Part shown: positions 54,031 to 62,188 of the stretch, one piece after another
Layout of the letters: each line of letters opens with the position of its first letter
How positions within the stretch are numbered: position 1 is the stretch's first letter
DNA from: Paenibacillus luteus
Lineage (GTDB): Bacteria > Bacillota > Bacilli > Paenibacillales > Paenibacillaceae
Direction of reading: 5' to 3'
Length of the DNA: 64,000 bases
Assembly (NCBI RefSeq): GCF_006542765.1
Contig: NZ_SKCD01000011.1
Span: 186,001-250,000, forward strand
Notes under the pieces: generated by a model
The model's database searches: none
What the model was told of the DNA's origin: nothing
What the model saw: the letters and a program-made list of their open reading frames with translations, nothing else
Position numbers and translations under genes: made by a program

Positions 54031-54672
54031 TCAGTTTTCCGTTTCGTCCTTCTGAAGCAAGCCTCTTCGCCTAACTTTTTCAACTGCCGCCTTACTGCTG
54101 CTCACGCCGAATTTTTTCAGCATTTTATTTACTTGGTTTTTTAGTGTGCTTTCCGCTTTGAACAGCTTCTGCTCAATTTGCGGTTGCGTATGACCCGCCT
54201 CAATCAACTCAAATACTTCACGTTCCGCTCCGGTCAATGGTTTGAGCTGCTCTTCTCGTTTTAGCCTTGCGAGCTCCTTAATCAGTGCCTCCATCGGTGC
54301 CGAATGGTGAAAGACTCCGCGAATCGTCTGGGGAAGCTCCTGAAACCTTGTTTTCTCCAAATATTGCAAGGCACCGGCCGTAAAAGCCTTTGTCATGGAG
54401 CTCTCGTCACTTAGTGACGTCAGCATAATAATTTTTGCAGAAGTGCTCTCATGCATTAGCATGGCAGTTTGAATCCCGTCTAGCGCGCTACCTTCGAGCT
54501 GGATATCCATAAGAATGATGTCGATAGCGGTTGTCTGTGCCATGCGAAGCGCATCCACTGCATTTGTTGCGGCTCCGACAACAAGAAGGTCAGCTTCTCT
54601 ATTCAAATAAGATGTGAGCGCCTTAATCCAGTCAGCATCATCCTCAACGATAAAAACTTTAATATGGCTCAA
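54031..54672 (-). CDS. LuxR-type response regulator
   Basis: 213 residues. Receiver domain VFIVEDDADWIKAL with phosphoacceptor Asp in IILMDIQLEGSALDG, Thr/Lys in IIMLTSLSD and LEKT. The C-terminal LuxR helix-turn-helix is LTGAEREVFELIEAGHTQPQIEQKL. DNA-binding output. Follows the histidine kinase gene by 20 bases. Confidence 0.9.
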   Translation of the reverse strand: MSHIKVFIVEDDADWIKALTSYLNREADLLVVGAATNAVDALRMAQTTAIDIILMDIQLEGSALDGIQTAMLMHESTSAKIIMLTSLSDESSMTKAFTAGALQYLEKTRFQELPQTIRGVFHHSAPMEALIKELARLKREEQLKPLTGAEREVFELIEAGHTQPQIEQKLFKAESTLKNQVNKMLKKFGVSSSKAAVEKVRRRGLLQKDETEN

Positions 54673-54692
54673 TCGATTACCTCCTCAGCGAC

Positions 54693-56030
54693 TTATAGCA
54701 GCTTCTTCCTAGGCAAGAGAAAGCTCACCTTGGTCCCTTTCGTCTCAACGCTTGTAATCCGGACTTTCACTCCGCTTTTCTGCATAACATTGTACACATA
54801 AGACAAGCCAAGCCCAAAGTTCCTTCCCGTCTTCCCACTGCTATAGAAAGGATCGAACACTTCTCCCAGCTTCTCTTTAGGTATGCCAATCCCGCTATCT
54901 TGAATAGAGAGCTCCACCCCATTCGGATGCGCTGCAAGTTTGAGTTCTATCGTCCCTCCGCCTGGCATCGCTTCACAAGCATTGATAAGAACATTTCCGA
55001 GCGCCTCGTTAAAATGGACCTTATCGCATAGTAGGGTTGGATGCTGCTCATACACGCAGTTTACAGCCACTCCGCAGCTTCTAAAAAGCCCTTCATGCTG
55101 TAGCAAACAATGCTCAATGAAGTCCGCTAACGGTACGCTATCCTCTTTAAGGCTGATATCCTTCATCTGGCTGTGCATGCGGCCAACCATTTCAAGCATG
55201 TGATTGGAAGCATTCATAATAATCTGCATATGCTGCTTCGATTGCTCATCGGGAGCTGGGATCATGGATTTCAAATTTTCCGTGCTGATTGCAATTTTGC
55301 CAATCTCGTTTTTAAGCGTGTGATTGAGCATGGCCGTTCCTGAACTGACTGCACGCATCGTATTCTCCATTGGATCATGCTCAAAACGAAGCCTGACTCC
55401 CAGCACACCGTACATGAATGTACAAAGCAGCGCGACAGCAAGGGAATAGATGATAAAAACAGAAATATAATTAAAAAATTCAAAATCAGGTGATATAACC
55501 TTCGCTACGTATATAAAGAAAAGAACGGCAATCAGTGTAGGGACGATAATGATCATTGAAATAAATCGGCTCCGTTTGAGACGAATGTCCCGCTCTCTCC
55601 AAAATGAAGCAACAAGGAAATAGCATGTGCTTAGATAATACGGCGCACTCCAGAGCAGCAGTAAACTGAAAAATAACGTTCGGTTATCTGAAAAGAAAAA
55701 GGGAATAAGCATGAACGGTATTGGCATGGACAAGAACAGTTTGAATGTACGGATAGAGCGCCTAGCGGTTAGCCACCCTGAATAAGAAAGACTGAAAATG
55801 ATGACCGCATACGGTGTCAAAGTATAATTAAGAAATTGCAATACCTCGGCAACGATAGTTAACCTTAAGTTTAAAAGAAAATCGGAAAGTCCGCCAATCG
55901 AGGCGCTGCCAAGGAAAAAGGCCGCCCAGCGGTTTGCTTCATTTTTTCGGTTGTTTAACCATACAATGATGGCTGCCGTAAATAATGCTAAAAAGTAAAA
56001 GAGCATATTAAACAACCATCCTGTCCTCAT
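54693..56030 (-). CDS. Membrane histidine kinase
   Basis: 445 residues. Six or seven N-terminal membrane segments (to about residue 210) form the sensor without a large outside domain. The H-box is MLNHTLKNEIGKIA; the N box is EALGNVLINACEAMPGGG and the G1/F/G2 boxes are SIQDSGIGIPKEKLG and GLGLSYVYN. Partner of the adjacent response regulator. Signal unknown. Confidence 0.9.
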   Translation of the reverse strand: MRTGWLFNMLFYFLALFTAAIIVWLNNRKNEANRWAAFFLGSASIGGLSDFLLNLRLTIVAEVLQFLNYTLTPYAVIIFSLSYSGWLTARRSIRTFKLFLSMPIPFMLIPFFFSDNRTLFFSLLLLWSAPYYLSTCYFLVASFWRERDIRLKRSRFISMIIIVPTLIAVLFFIYVAKVISPDFEFFNYISVFIIYSLAVALLCTFMYGVLGVRLRFEHDPMENTMRAVSSGTAMLNHTLKNEIGKIAISTENLKSMIPAPDEQSKQHMQIIMNASNHMLEMVGRMHSQMKDISLKEDSVPLADFIEHCLLQHEGLFRSCGVAVNCVYEQHPTLLCDKVHFNEALGNVLINACEAMPGGGTIELKLAAHPNGVELSIQDSGIGIPKEKLGEVFDPFYSSGKTGRNFGLGLSYVYNVMQKSGVKVRITSVETKGTKVSFLLPRKKLL

Positions 56031-56137
56031 TTGGTAAGTCTATCGTATCACAAATGGACGTTTGATAGTTCAACAGTCGAAAGATGCGATCTCGGATCAA
56101 GCGAATAGGTTCATCCATTCCTTTGCTGTCAATAATT

Positions 56138-56179
56138 AAAAAAATCCCAACCGCTGTTCGAAAGCGAATTGGGATTTTA
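56138..56179 (-). terminator. Terminator of YdjO-like gene
   Basis: Stem CCCAATTCGC / GCGGTTGGG; the minus strand ends in seven T. Confidence 0.8.
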
Positions 56180-56200
56180 TTAAGTATTGATCTTCCGTTA

Positions 56201-56416
56201 CTAGTAATCAGATTTCGGTTTGCGAGGCTGTGGCTTCGGTTTGTTTTGGACTGCTGGCAAATGGCGCATGCTTCTGAGCATTGGCCCTTTGCAGATCGGG
56301 CAGGTTTGCTCTGTTGCTGCAAATTCGTCTCTTACCCATGCCTTGCAATCCGGATTTTTACATTTGAAAATTTTTGTTGCCTTCAATTTTGGTTTATCGT
56401 CTTCGTTAATAGCCAC
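56201..56416 (-). CDS. YdjO-family cold-inducible zinc protein
   Basis: 71 residues. Two CxxC-like pairs, KCKNPDCKAW and TCPICKGPM, fit a small zinc ribbon like that of YdjO, a cold-inducible Bacillus protein. The C-terminus is basic and Pro-rich (QNKPKPQPRKPKSDY). Role unknown. Confidence 0.8.
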   Translation of the reverse strand: MAINEDDKPKLKATKIFKCKNPDCKAWVRDEFAATEQTCPICKGPMLRSMRHLPAVQNKPKPQPRKPKSDY

Positions 56417-56462
56417 GCTTATGTTTTCCCCTTTTCATCTCTATACTTATGCCGTTAATCAT

Positions 56463-57551
56463 TTATGTTGTTAAATAAACAGGAACTACACAAACTGGCT
56501 TTGAAACCGTAGTGCTGATACCCGTGTGCTCCAGTTTTCCACTGGCTTTGTCGATCTTAAAGGTTACGATATTATCCGTGTCCCGATTAGCTGCGAGCAA
56601 AAAATCCCCGTTCGGCGTAATTGCAAAATGGCGTGGATGTCCACCCTCGACCGAAATGTGTTGGACAAGTACCAACATCCCTGACTGCTCATGGATGGCA
56701 AAAACAACGATGCTGTCATGTCCTCGATTGGAGCCGTATAGGTATTTACCGTCAGCAGATACCTTGATTTCGGCACAGGAGTTTTCATCCTTGAAATCAG
56801 GCGGCAGCGTACTCACCGTCTCTTGTGTCACTAATTGACCGGATTCTTTATCGTATGTAAACGAAGTAATCGTTGAATCCACCTCATTAATGACATAGAC
56901 AAGCTTTCCATTGGGATGAAAGCTCAAATGACGCGGACCTGCTCCTGGGTGCAGTGCCACCTCGCTTTGATGCACAAGCTTGCTATTTAATTCATCAAGT
57001 GCGTAAGTCACTATTCGATCAAGTCCCAAATCCGATACGAGCAAGTAACGGCCATCTGGGCTATAGAAGGACGAGTGTGGATGCGGTCGGTCTTGGCGAT
57101 CGGGATGCTGGCTGCTGCCTTCATGCTGCCGAACATCAAGCAATGATCCGACTGCTCCTTCTTCCGTAATGCTCATTAACCCAATCATCCCGCCATGATA
57201 GCTTGTAACGGTTAGAAAACGGCCATTCTCGTAGCGCTGAATGTGGCAGGTCGTCGAATCAACCGTGATCTCACGGTTCATGAGCTGAATGGAACCGCCC
57301 GCAGCATCAATAGAGAAAGCTGCAGCTTCTCCAACCTTTTGGCCTGCTTGATTAACTGTCTCAGAAATCACGTACAGCAGCTTGCGCTTCGCGTCAACAT
57401 TTAGAAACGTCGGATTTTTAAGACCAGCGAATTCGTCAGTCAAAGTTAATGTTCCCGTTGCCTCATCGAAAGCATACACATAAACGCCGTTATCTCCCGC
57501 TTCCGCATATGAGCCTACGAACACGAGAAGGCGCTGTGATTCTACTGTCAA
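56463..57551 (-). CDS. Lactonase family protein (6-phosphogluconolactonase-like)
   Basis: 362 residues from TTG 57551 with AGGGGG 8 bases upstream. Seven-bladed beta-propeller of the YkgB/Pgl family: FVGSYAEAGDNGVYVYAFDE, HPDRQDRPHPHSSFYSPDGR, HPGAGPRHLSFHPNGKLVYV and EGGHPRHFAITPNGDFLL. The family hydrolyses 6-phosphogluconolactone to 6-phosphogluconate in the pentose phosphate pathway, though many members have unknown lactone substrates. Confidence 0.85.
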   Translation of the reverse strand: MTVESQRLLVFVGSYAEAGDNGVYVYAFDEATGTLTLTDEFAGLKNPTFLNVDAKRKLLYVISETVNQAGQKVGEAAAFSIDAAGGSIQLMNREITVDSTTCHIQRYENGRFLTVTSYHGGMIGLMSITEEGAVGSLLDVRQHEGSSQHPDRQDRPHPHSSFYSPDGRYLLVSDLGLDRIVTYALDELNSKLVHQSEVALHPGAGPRHLSFHPNGKLVYVINEVDSTITSFTYDKESGQLVTQETVSTLPPDFKDENSCAEIKVSADGKYLYGSNRGHDSIVVFAIHEQSGMLVLVQHISVEGGHPRHFAITPNGDFLLAANRDTDNIVTFKIDKASGKLEHTGISTTVSKPVCVVPVYLTT

Positions 57552-57657
57552 AATTCATTCCCCCTAAACATTTGCATGACATTGCTGCTTTATAAGCAGT
57601 TGTCTTCATTACCGTTATCTATTATAAGACGAGAATTCATTAGTGACAAATAAGTTC

Positions 57658-58308
57658 TTAAAGCTTGTTCTTGCCTGTGCTTTCGAACAACTCGATAATT
57701 TCGCCGTCAGGTCCTTTAAAGAACGCAATTCTGACCGGTACGCCTCCCAAAACAGCATCCTTTGGCTCAACTGTTACTTCCATGCCTGCGGCTCTTGCAA
57801 GCTCTATAGCTTCTGTTACATTATCGGACCGTAAAGCGAGATGCAAGAATGCGCCTTCGTCCTTCTGACCTTGTGCACCGCCTGCGAATACTTCTAAATA
57901 ATTGCCATCACCCGTATCAAGCATGATCGCCCGAGTATTCTCCTCTCCCCATCTCACTTGCTCCTTAAACCCAAGCACTTCTGTATAAAATGCAACCGTT
58001 TTATCAAAATCAAATACGCGGATAGCGATATGATGAAAGCCGCCGCCGCCGATTTTCGCATTGTTACCCATTGTATCCACTTCCTTTTCCATTTTAATTA
58101 TAGTGACTGTTTTTGGTACGGGACTCCCGCATTGGCCTGTCCAGAGAACGAAATCGCCGGGAAGTGCTTCCTCGGCGATTTTAATGATCGGAACATTAAT
58201 TTTTTGACCATTGATCTCCAGCGATGCTGAGTTTTTATTAATGCTGACCATTCGTGCTACACGCTGGATTTGACAAGAGCTTCTCGACTTTGATTTTTTC
58301 ATAAGCAA
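57658..58308 (-). CDS. VOC-family protein with 79-residue N-terminal extension
   Basis: 216 residues from TTG 58308 with AAAGGG 7 bases upstream. Residues 80-216 are a VOC/glyoxalase-like domain (GFHHIAIRVFDFDKTVAFYTEV, FLHLALRSDNVTEA, FKGPDGEIIELFEST) with His and Glu metal ligands. A second start, ATG 58071 with GGAAG upstream, would give just that domain. The first 79 residues (SINKNSASLEINGQ, ALPGDFVLWTGQCG) form a small domain resembling HypC-like beta barrels. Whether one fused or two products are made is open. It follows the DsbA-like gene by 20 bases. Confidence 0.7.
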   Translation of the reverse strand: MLMKKSKSRSSCQIQRVARMVSINKNSASLEINGQKINVPIIKIAEEALPGDFVLWTGQCGSPVPKTVTIIKMEKEVDTMGNNAKIGGGGFHHIAIRVFDFDKTVAFYTEVLGFKEQVRWGEENTRAIMLDTGDGNYLEVFAGGAQGQKDEGAFLHLALRSDNVTEAIELARAAGMEVTVEPKDAVLGGVPVRIAFFKGPDGEIIELFESTGKNKL

Positions 58309-58328
58309 GCCGCCGCCCTTTCTATCTA

Positions 58329-59048
58329 TTATGATTTAGGGGCGTCTGGCGCGCAATACCCATCCGTGCATAATACATCCGTATCTCCGTCATTCACTTG
58401 TATAAAAACAGGGTGTTTCTCGTTCCAAGCTTTGTTCAATGTATCAAGGAATACTTCCGGAGATTGTGCGCCTGATACAGCGTATTTGCGATCAACGACA
58501 TAAAATGGCACACCGCGAATACCTAGGGCGCTTCCTTCCTCTTCTTGTCCGCGAACAGCATCACTAAACTGAGTAGACGCCAGCATTTCAGTCACTGCTG
58601 CCGCATCCAAACCAACTTCAACTGCTAGCGCAGTCAAGCCGCCACGATCGCCAACATTTTCTCCATCCGTAAAATGGGCTTTGAACAAGCGCTCAGACAT
58701 CTCCTTCTCCTTGCCCTGCTCCGCAGCAAAATGAACGACTCGGTGCGCGTCAAACGTGTTCGTTGACACGGCCTTGTCGAAATGAAACGTTAAGCCAACG
58801 GCCGCCGCTTGTTCCGCCACATTTTGTGTGGTCTCTTTCGCTTTTTCAATACTCATCCCGTATTTTGCTGCGAGCATGCTGTAGGTGCTTTTCCCTGAAT
58901 GAGGATCTGCGCCGGGATCGAGCTCAAAGCTGCGAAATACGGTTTCGATTTGCTCCTTATGGGCAAAACGCTCCAATGCGAGCTCAAACTTCCTTTTTCC
59001 TATATAACAAAACGGACATACGTAATCCGACCAAATTTCTACTTGCAT
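58329..59048 (-). CDS. DsbA/FrnE-family thiol oxidoreductase
   Basis: 239 residues from ATG 59048, GGAGG 8 bases upstream. EIWSDYVCPFCYIGKRKFEL has the CxxC active site at the N-terminus, with FDAHRVVHFAAEQGKEKEM and GIRGVPFYVVDRKYAVSGAQ as the FrnE/2-hydroxychromene-isomerase-like pattern. There is no signal peptide, so it is probably cytoplasmic, like FrnE. Co-directional with the VOC gene. Confidence 0.85.
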   Translation of the reverse strand: MQVEIWSDYVCPFCYIGKRKFELALERFAHKEQIETVFRSFELDPGADPHSGKSTYSMLAAKYGMSIEKAKETTQNVAEQAAAVGLTFHFDKAVSTNTFDAHRVVHFAAEQGKEKEMSERLFKAHFTDGENVGDRGGLTALAVEVGLDAAAVTEMLASTQFSDAVRGQEEEGSALGIRGVPFYVVDRKYAVSGAQSPEVFLDTLNKAWNEKHPVFIQVNDGDTDVLCTDGYCAPDAPKS

Positions 59049-59238
59049 GACATGCACCTCCGGTAGTTTTTAAAAAGTAGGGTACTTACAATATTATTGT
59101 AACATGATTGGTTACGACTTTGAAAATGGTTATTTTGTCGATTTTGACAATAAAAAAAAGCGAATCCTAATGAAAGCATAAATCGCTTGTCATTAAGAAA
59201 CGCTTCCTTCGATACGATGCATGGCCAAAACCTGAACA

Positions 59239-59895
59239 TTACACTGCGAAAATGTGCCTGCCGATCTTCACGGTCTGCTTACGCGACCAAATCCAATCCG
59301 ATGTAGCGGTTTGCGGATTAAAGTAATAGAGTGCATCTCCCGTAGGGTCATAGCCCTTAACGGCATCCTGGGCAGCTTGATAAGCCGTTTTGTCTGGGGT
59401 AAGCTTGTATTGACCATCATCAACAGCAGTGAAGGCTCTAGGCTGCTCAATCACGCCTCTTATCGAATTAGGAAAGCTTGATGAGGCTAAACGGTTCATA
59501 ACGACTGCTCCTACCGCTACCTGTCCTTTGTAGGATTCGCCGCGTGCTTCCGCATAAATGATTCTCGCCAGCAAAGTAAGCTCGGTTTGGTTAACCGAAA
59601 CTTTTTTGAGTGTCTCCCACGTCTGTTTGCCTGCCACGCCGTCAGAAGCGATGCCGTAATCCTTCTGAAAACGTTTCAAAGACTCGAGCGTCGTCGTGCC
59701 AAAATAAGCTGTGACATCTTTATTGAAATAACCTAACGTCTTTAATCTATATTGCAAATCAGGTACATCGGCACCCGAACTCCCAACTTTCAGAGTTGCA
59801 GGCGAAGCGGCTTGAGCCGACTGTGCCGGAATGCTGAAGGCCAGAATAAAAATCAAGAATAGCGCTATACTATGGGGTATGAATTTAATGTTCAT
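59239..59895 (-). CDS. SleB-like cell-wall hydrolase
   Basis: 218 residues. Signal peptide to about residue 29 (SAQA-A). A peptidoglycan-binding domain (about 34-95; VGSSGADVPDLQYRLKTLGY, GIASDGVAGKQTWETLKK) is followed by a Hydrolase_2/SleB domain: LLARIIYAEARGESYKGQVA with catalytic Glu, and VAVGAVVMNRLASSSFPNSI. In spore formers SleB degrades spore cortex; many copies act in vegetative cells. Role by family. Confidence 0.85.
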   Translation of the reverse strand: MNIKFIPHSIALFLIFILAFSIPAQSAQAASPATLKVGSSGADVPDLQYRLKTLGYFNKDVTAYFGTTTLESLKRFQKDYGIASDGVAGKQTWETLKKVSVNQTELTLLARIIYAEARGESYKGQVAVGAVVMNRLASSSFPNSIRGVIEQPRAFTAVDDGQYKLTPDKTAYQAAQDAVKGYDPTGDALYYFNPQTATSDWIWSRKQTVKIGRHIFAV

Positions 59896-60077
59896 TTAGA
59901 AAATGAACCTCCTTCGTTTGCTTAAAATACATACTGCTGAATAAATTGGAATAAGAATGGGAAATCCTCGCTTGGCATGTGTTCGAGTTTAGCACAGTTA
60001 TCAGGGGAATGTAACCGATATGCGACAATTACATACATTTACTAATTTACAAAACAGCTAAAATCTGAAATATAAAG

Positions 60078-60114
60078 TTGACAAAAAAAGATTCCTGTAA
60101 CTATAATAGTTACA
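60078..60114 (+). promoter_or_regulatory. Strong promoter with palindrome over the -10
   Basis: TTGACA (60078-60083), 18 bases, TATAAT (60102-60107). A near-perfect 19-bp palindrome, TGTAACTAT / ATAGTTACA around one central A (60096-60114), covers the -10. It resembles operators of YodB/HypR-type DUF24 redox regulators as I recall them. No such regulator is in the window. Confidence 0.75.
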
Positions 60115-60226
60115 TTCCGTGATTGAAGGCGCTTTTAATTTTTCGCCCTTATTGTAACTGTATATATTAAAATTAATGAACAGTTATTGAATGTTCAAAA
60201 TTCACATGAACAAGGAGATTATTCAA

Positions 60227-60856
60227 ATGAAAATAGCCGTTATTGGAGCATCTGGCCGTGTAGGAAGCCGAATCTTAGAGGAAGCAAAAAGCCGTGGCCA
60301 CTTCGTGACCGCCGTCGTACGTGATGCCTCTAAACTAAGCAGCACGGAAGGAATCGAAGTGTTGGTTAAGGACATATTTCAACTAGGTAGCGAATTAAGT
60401 TCTTTTGATGCTATTGTGAATTCCTTCTCCGCTAAACCGGGTGAAGAGCACAAGCACGTAGAAGTGATTAAGCATCTGATTGCTGCACTAAAACCGTCGC
60501 AAAGAACGGTTTTATACAATGTTGGAGGCGCAGGCAGCTTGTTAGTGGATGATCAAGGGACACGTTTAATGGATACACCTCAGTTTCCCTCCCTTTATTA
60601 TGCAACAGCCAAAGCGCAAAGCGACCAGCTAGATGTGCTGCGCGGAGAAAAAGAATTGAAATGGACATTCTTTAGCCCTGCAGCCGTATTCGAGCCTGGG
60701 GAGAAAACGGGCAAGGTTCAGCTTGGTGAAGATCATTTCCTTCTGAATTCGCAGCATAAGAGCAAGATCAGTATGGAAGATTATGCGTCCGTTCTACTGG
60801 ATGAAATCGAAAATCCTAAATTTCTAAATCGCCGATTTACAGCAATCAACTTATAA
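60227..60856 (+). CDS. NAD(P)H-binding oxidoreductase (YwnB/HscARG-like)
   Basis: 209 residues from ATG 60227 with AAGGAG 9 bases upstream; an earlier in-frame ATG adds 12 residues without a binding site. Rossmann start KIAVIGASGRVGSRILEEAK, then VVRDASKL, NSFSAKPGEEHKHVEV and LYNVGGAGSLLV. Atypical SDR/NmrA-like oxidoreductase. A redox- or stress-type operator covers its promoter. Confidence 0.85.
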   Translation: MKIAVIGASGRVGSRILEEAKSRGHFVTAVVRDASKLSSTEGIEVLVKDIFQLGSELSSFDAIVNSFSAKPGEEHKHVEVIKHLIAALKPSQRTVLYNVGGAGSLLVDDQGTRLMDTPQFPSLYYATAKAQSDQLDVLRGEKELKWTFFSPAAVFEPGEKTGKVQLGEDHFLLNSQHKSKISMEDYASVLLDEIENPKFLNRRFTAINL

Positions 60857-60872
60857 GCAAAAGTAATCTTTT

Positions 60873-60902
60873 TAAAAGCCTCTTTCAAAGAGGCTCTTTT
60901 TA
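60873..60902 (+). terminator. Terminator of the 60227-60856 gene
   Basis: Stem AGCCTCTTT / AAAGAGGCT followed by CTTTTT. Confidence 0.85.
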
Positions 60903-60983
60903 GTTTATTTTTCCTGTTCCCGTTGTATGGCTTTAGCCACATTGCTACAATTAGGAGATAACATAAGCTGATAACATTAAATT

Positions 60984-61011
60984 TGTTAACATAATTATTA
61001 TTATGTTCTTT
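60984..61011 (+). other. dif-like 28-bp recombination site 2, upstream of xerS-like gene
   Basis: Arms TGTTAACATAA and TTATGTTCTTT flank the centre TTATTA. Compared with site 1 read in reverse, 22 of 28 bases match, including a 14-base run. It lies about 75 bases before the xerS-like coding region; difSL of streptococci also sits next to xerS, as I recall. Confidence 0.55.
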
Positions 61012-61113
61012 TAACCTAATTAAATAATAATGTCATTAATTAAGAGGGGCTGATCGGGTATCAATATTTTAAAACAAAAGGATCGCGAGGAACTGGATAA
61101 ACGCCTGCCCGCG

Positions 61114-62154
61114 ATGCCCTGGTACATTGATAAATTTATTAACTTTAAGTTGCCGGACTTGTCCCCCTCCTCCCTCGTGGAATATATGAGAGATTATGAA
61201 ACCTTTTTGAACTGGTTGATGGCAGAGGGATTATCTGAGGCTTCTGCAATCAAAGAAGTAACACTGTTAGAGCTAGAGAAGCTGCACATGGACAGTATAG
61301 ACGGATTCCGCATGTATTTATCAACCTACAAAGCGGAGCGAAATAGCAAAACAACGATCTCGCGCAAGCTCTCTTCCCTTCGCTCCCTGTTTCATTATTT
61401 AAGCCAGATTGCCGAGGATGAGGAATTTTATCCGTTATTGAAACGAAATGTGATGGCAAAGGTTATGATCAAGCGAACACACAAACCGAAGGATACGGCA
61501 GCCAAGCTGGAAGGAAAACTGCTGCAGGAGGAAGAAATTTCGGAGTTCATGGCTTATATCAAGCAGCATTACGCAGCGGACGTTGCCTCGAATAAGCAAG
61601 CTTTATATTCTTATGACTTGAATATGACGCGCGATGCCTGCATTATCAGCTTTATTTTACATTCAGGACTGCGGGTTTCAGAGCTTGTCAATTTGAATGT
61701 CGATGATATCGATTTGAAGAAGAAGTTATGTTATGTCTACCGAAAAGGCAAAAACGATGATAATTTCAAGACGCCTGTCTATTTCCGTCAGGAAGCGGTC
61801 GAGGATTTGCAAGCCTATCTCACGCTCCGAGAGGTTCGCTACAAAGCGCCAAAGCGTGAAAAAGCCCTTTTTCTCGCCATAGCGAATGGCAAGCATGAAG
61901 GTGCGCGCATGACCAAAAGGGCCATTCAGGAAATGGTCATTAAATATGCCAAGCGTTTTGGCAAACCGTACTTATCCGTACATAAATTAAGACATAGCTT
62001 CGCGACGGATTATTATTTGCGCAATGATATTTACAAAACACAGGAGCAGCTTGGTCATGCCTCTCCGGAAACGACGCAAATTTATGCTCATTTAACCGAC
62101 AAAACGATGGCTCAAGCCATTGACCGGACCAAAAAAGAGGACGAAACAAGCTAG
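61114..62154 (+). CDS. xerS: Tyrosine recombinase XerS-like
   Basis: 346 residues from ATG 61114. N-terminus MPWYIDKFINFKL, then LVEYMRDYETFLNWLMAEGL, matches XerS. XerS is the single recombinase that resolves chromosome dimers in streptococci. Catalytic residues: GLRVSELVNL (Arg), HKLRHSFATDYYLRN (His-x-x-Arg), LGHASPETTQIYAHL (His, Tyr). The homologous frame continues upstream without a stop to 61054 and contains ILKQKDREELDKRLPA, which also resembles the XerS N-terminus. GAGGGG lies 10 bases before an ATC at 61060, so the real start may be a non-AUG codon and the protein about 18 residues longer. Confidence 0.85.
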   Translation: MPWYIDKFINFKLPDLSPSSLVEYMRDYETFLNWLMAEGLSEASAIKEVTLLELEKLHMDSIDGFRMYLSTYKAERNSKTTISRKLSSLRSLFHYLSQIAEDEEFYPLLKRNVMAKVMIKRTHKPKDTAAKLEGKLLQEEEISEFMAYIKQHYAADVASNKQALYSYDLNMTRDACIISFILHSGLRVSELVNLNVDDIDLKKKLCYVYRKGKNDDNFKTPVYFRQEAVEDLQAYLTLREVRYKAPKREKALFLAIANGKHEGARMTKRAIQEMVIKYAKRFGKPYLSVHKLRHSFATDYYLRNDIYKTQEQLGHASPETTQIYAHLTDKTMAQAIDRTKKEDETS

Positions 62155-62180
62155 CGCCACCCGCGCTTCTTGTTTCGTCC
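62138..62180 (-). terminator. Terminator of the ABC exporter gene, overlapping the xerS end
   Basis: 13-bp perfect stem AGGACGAAACAAG / CTTGTTTCGTCCT. The minus strand continues CTCTTTTTT. The hairpin includes the last codons of the xerS-like gene. Confidence 0.8.
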
Positions 62181-62188
62181 TACCTTGT

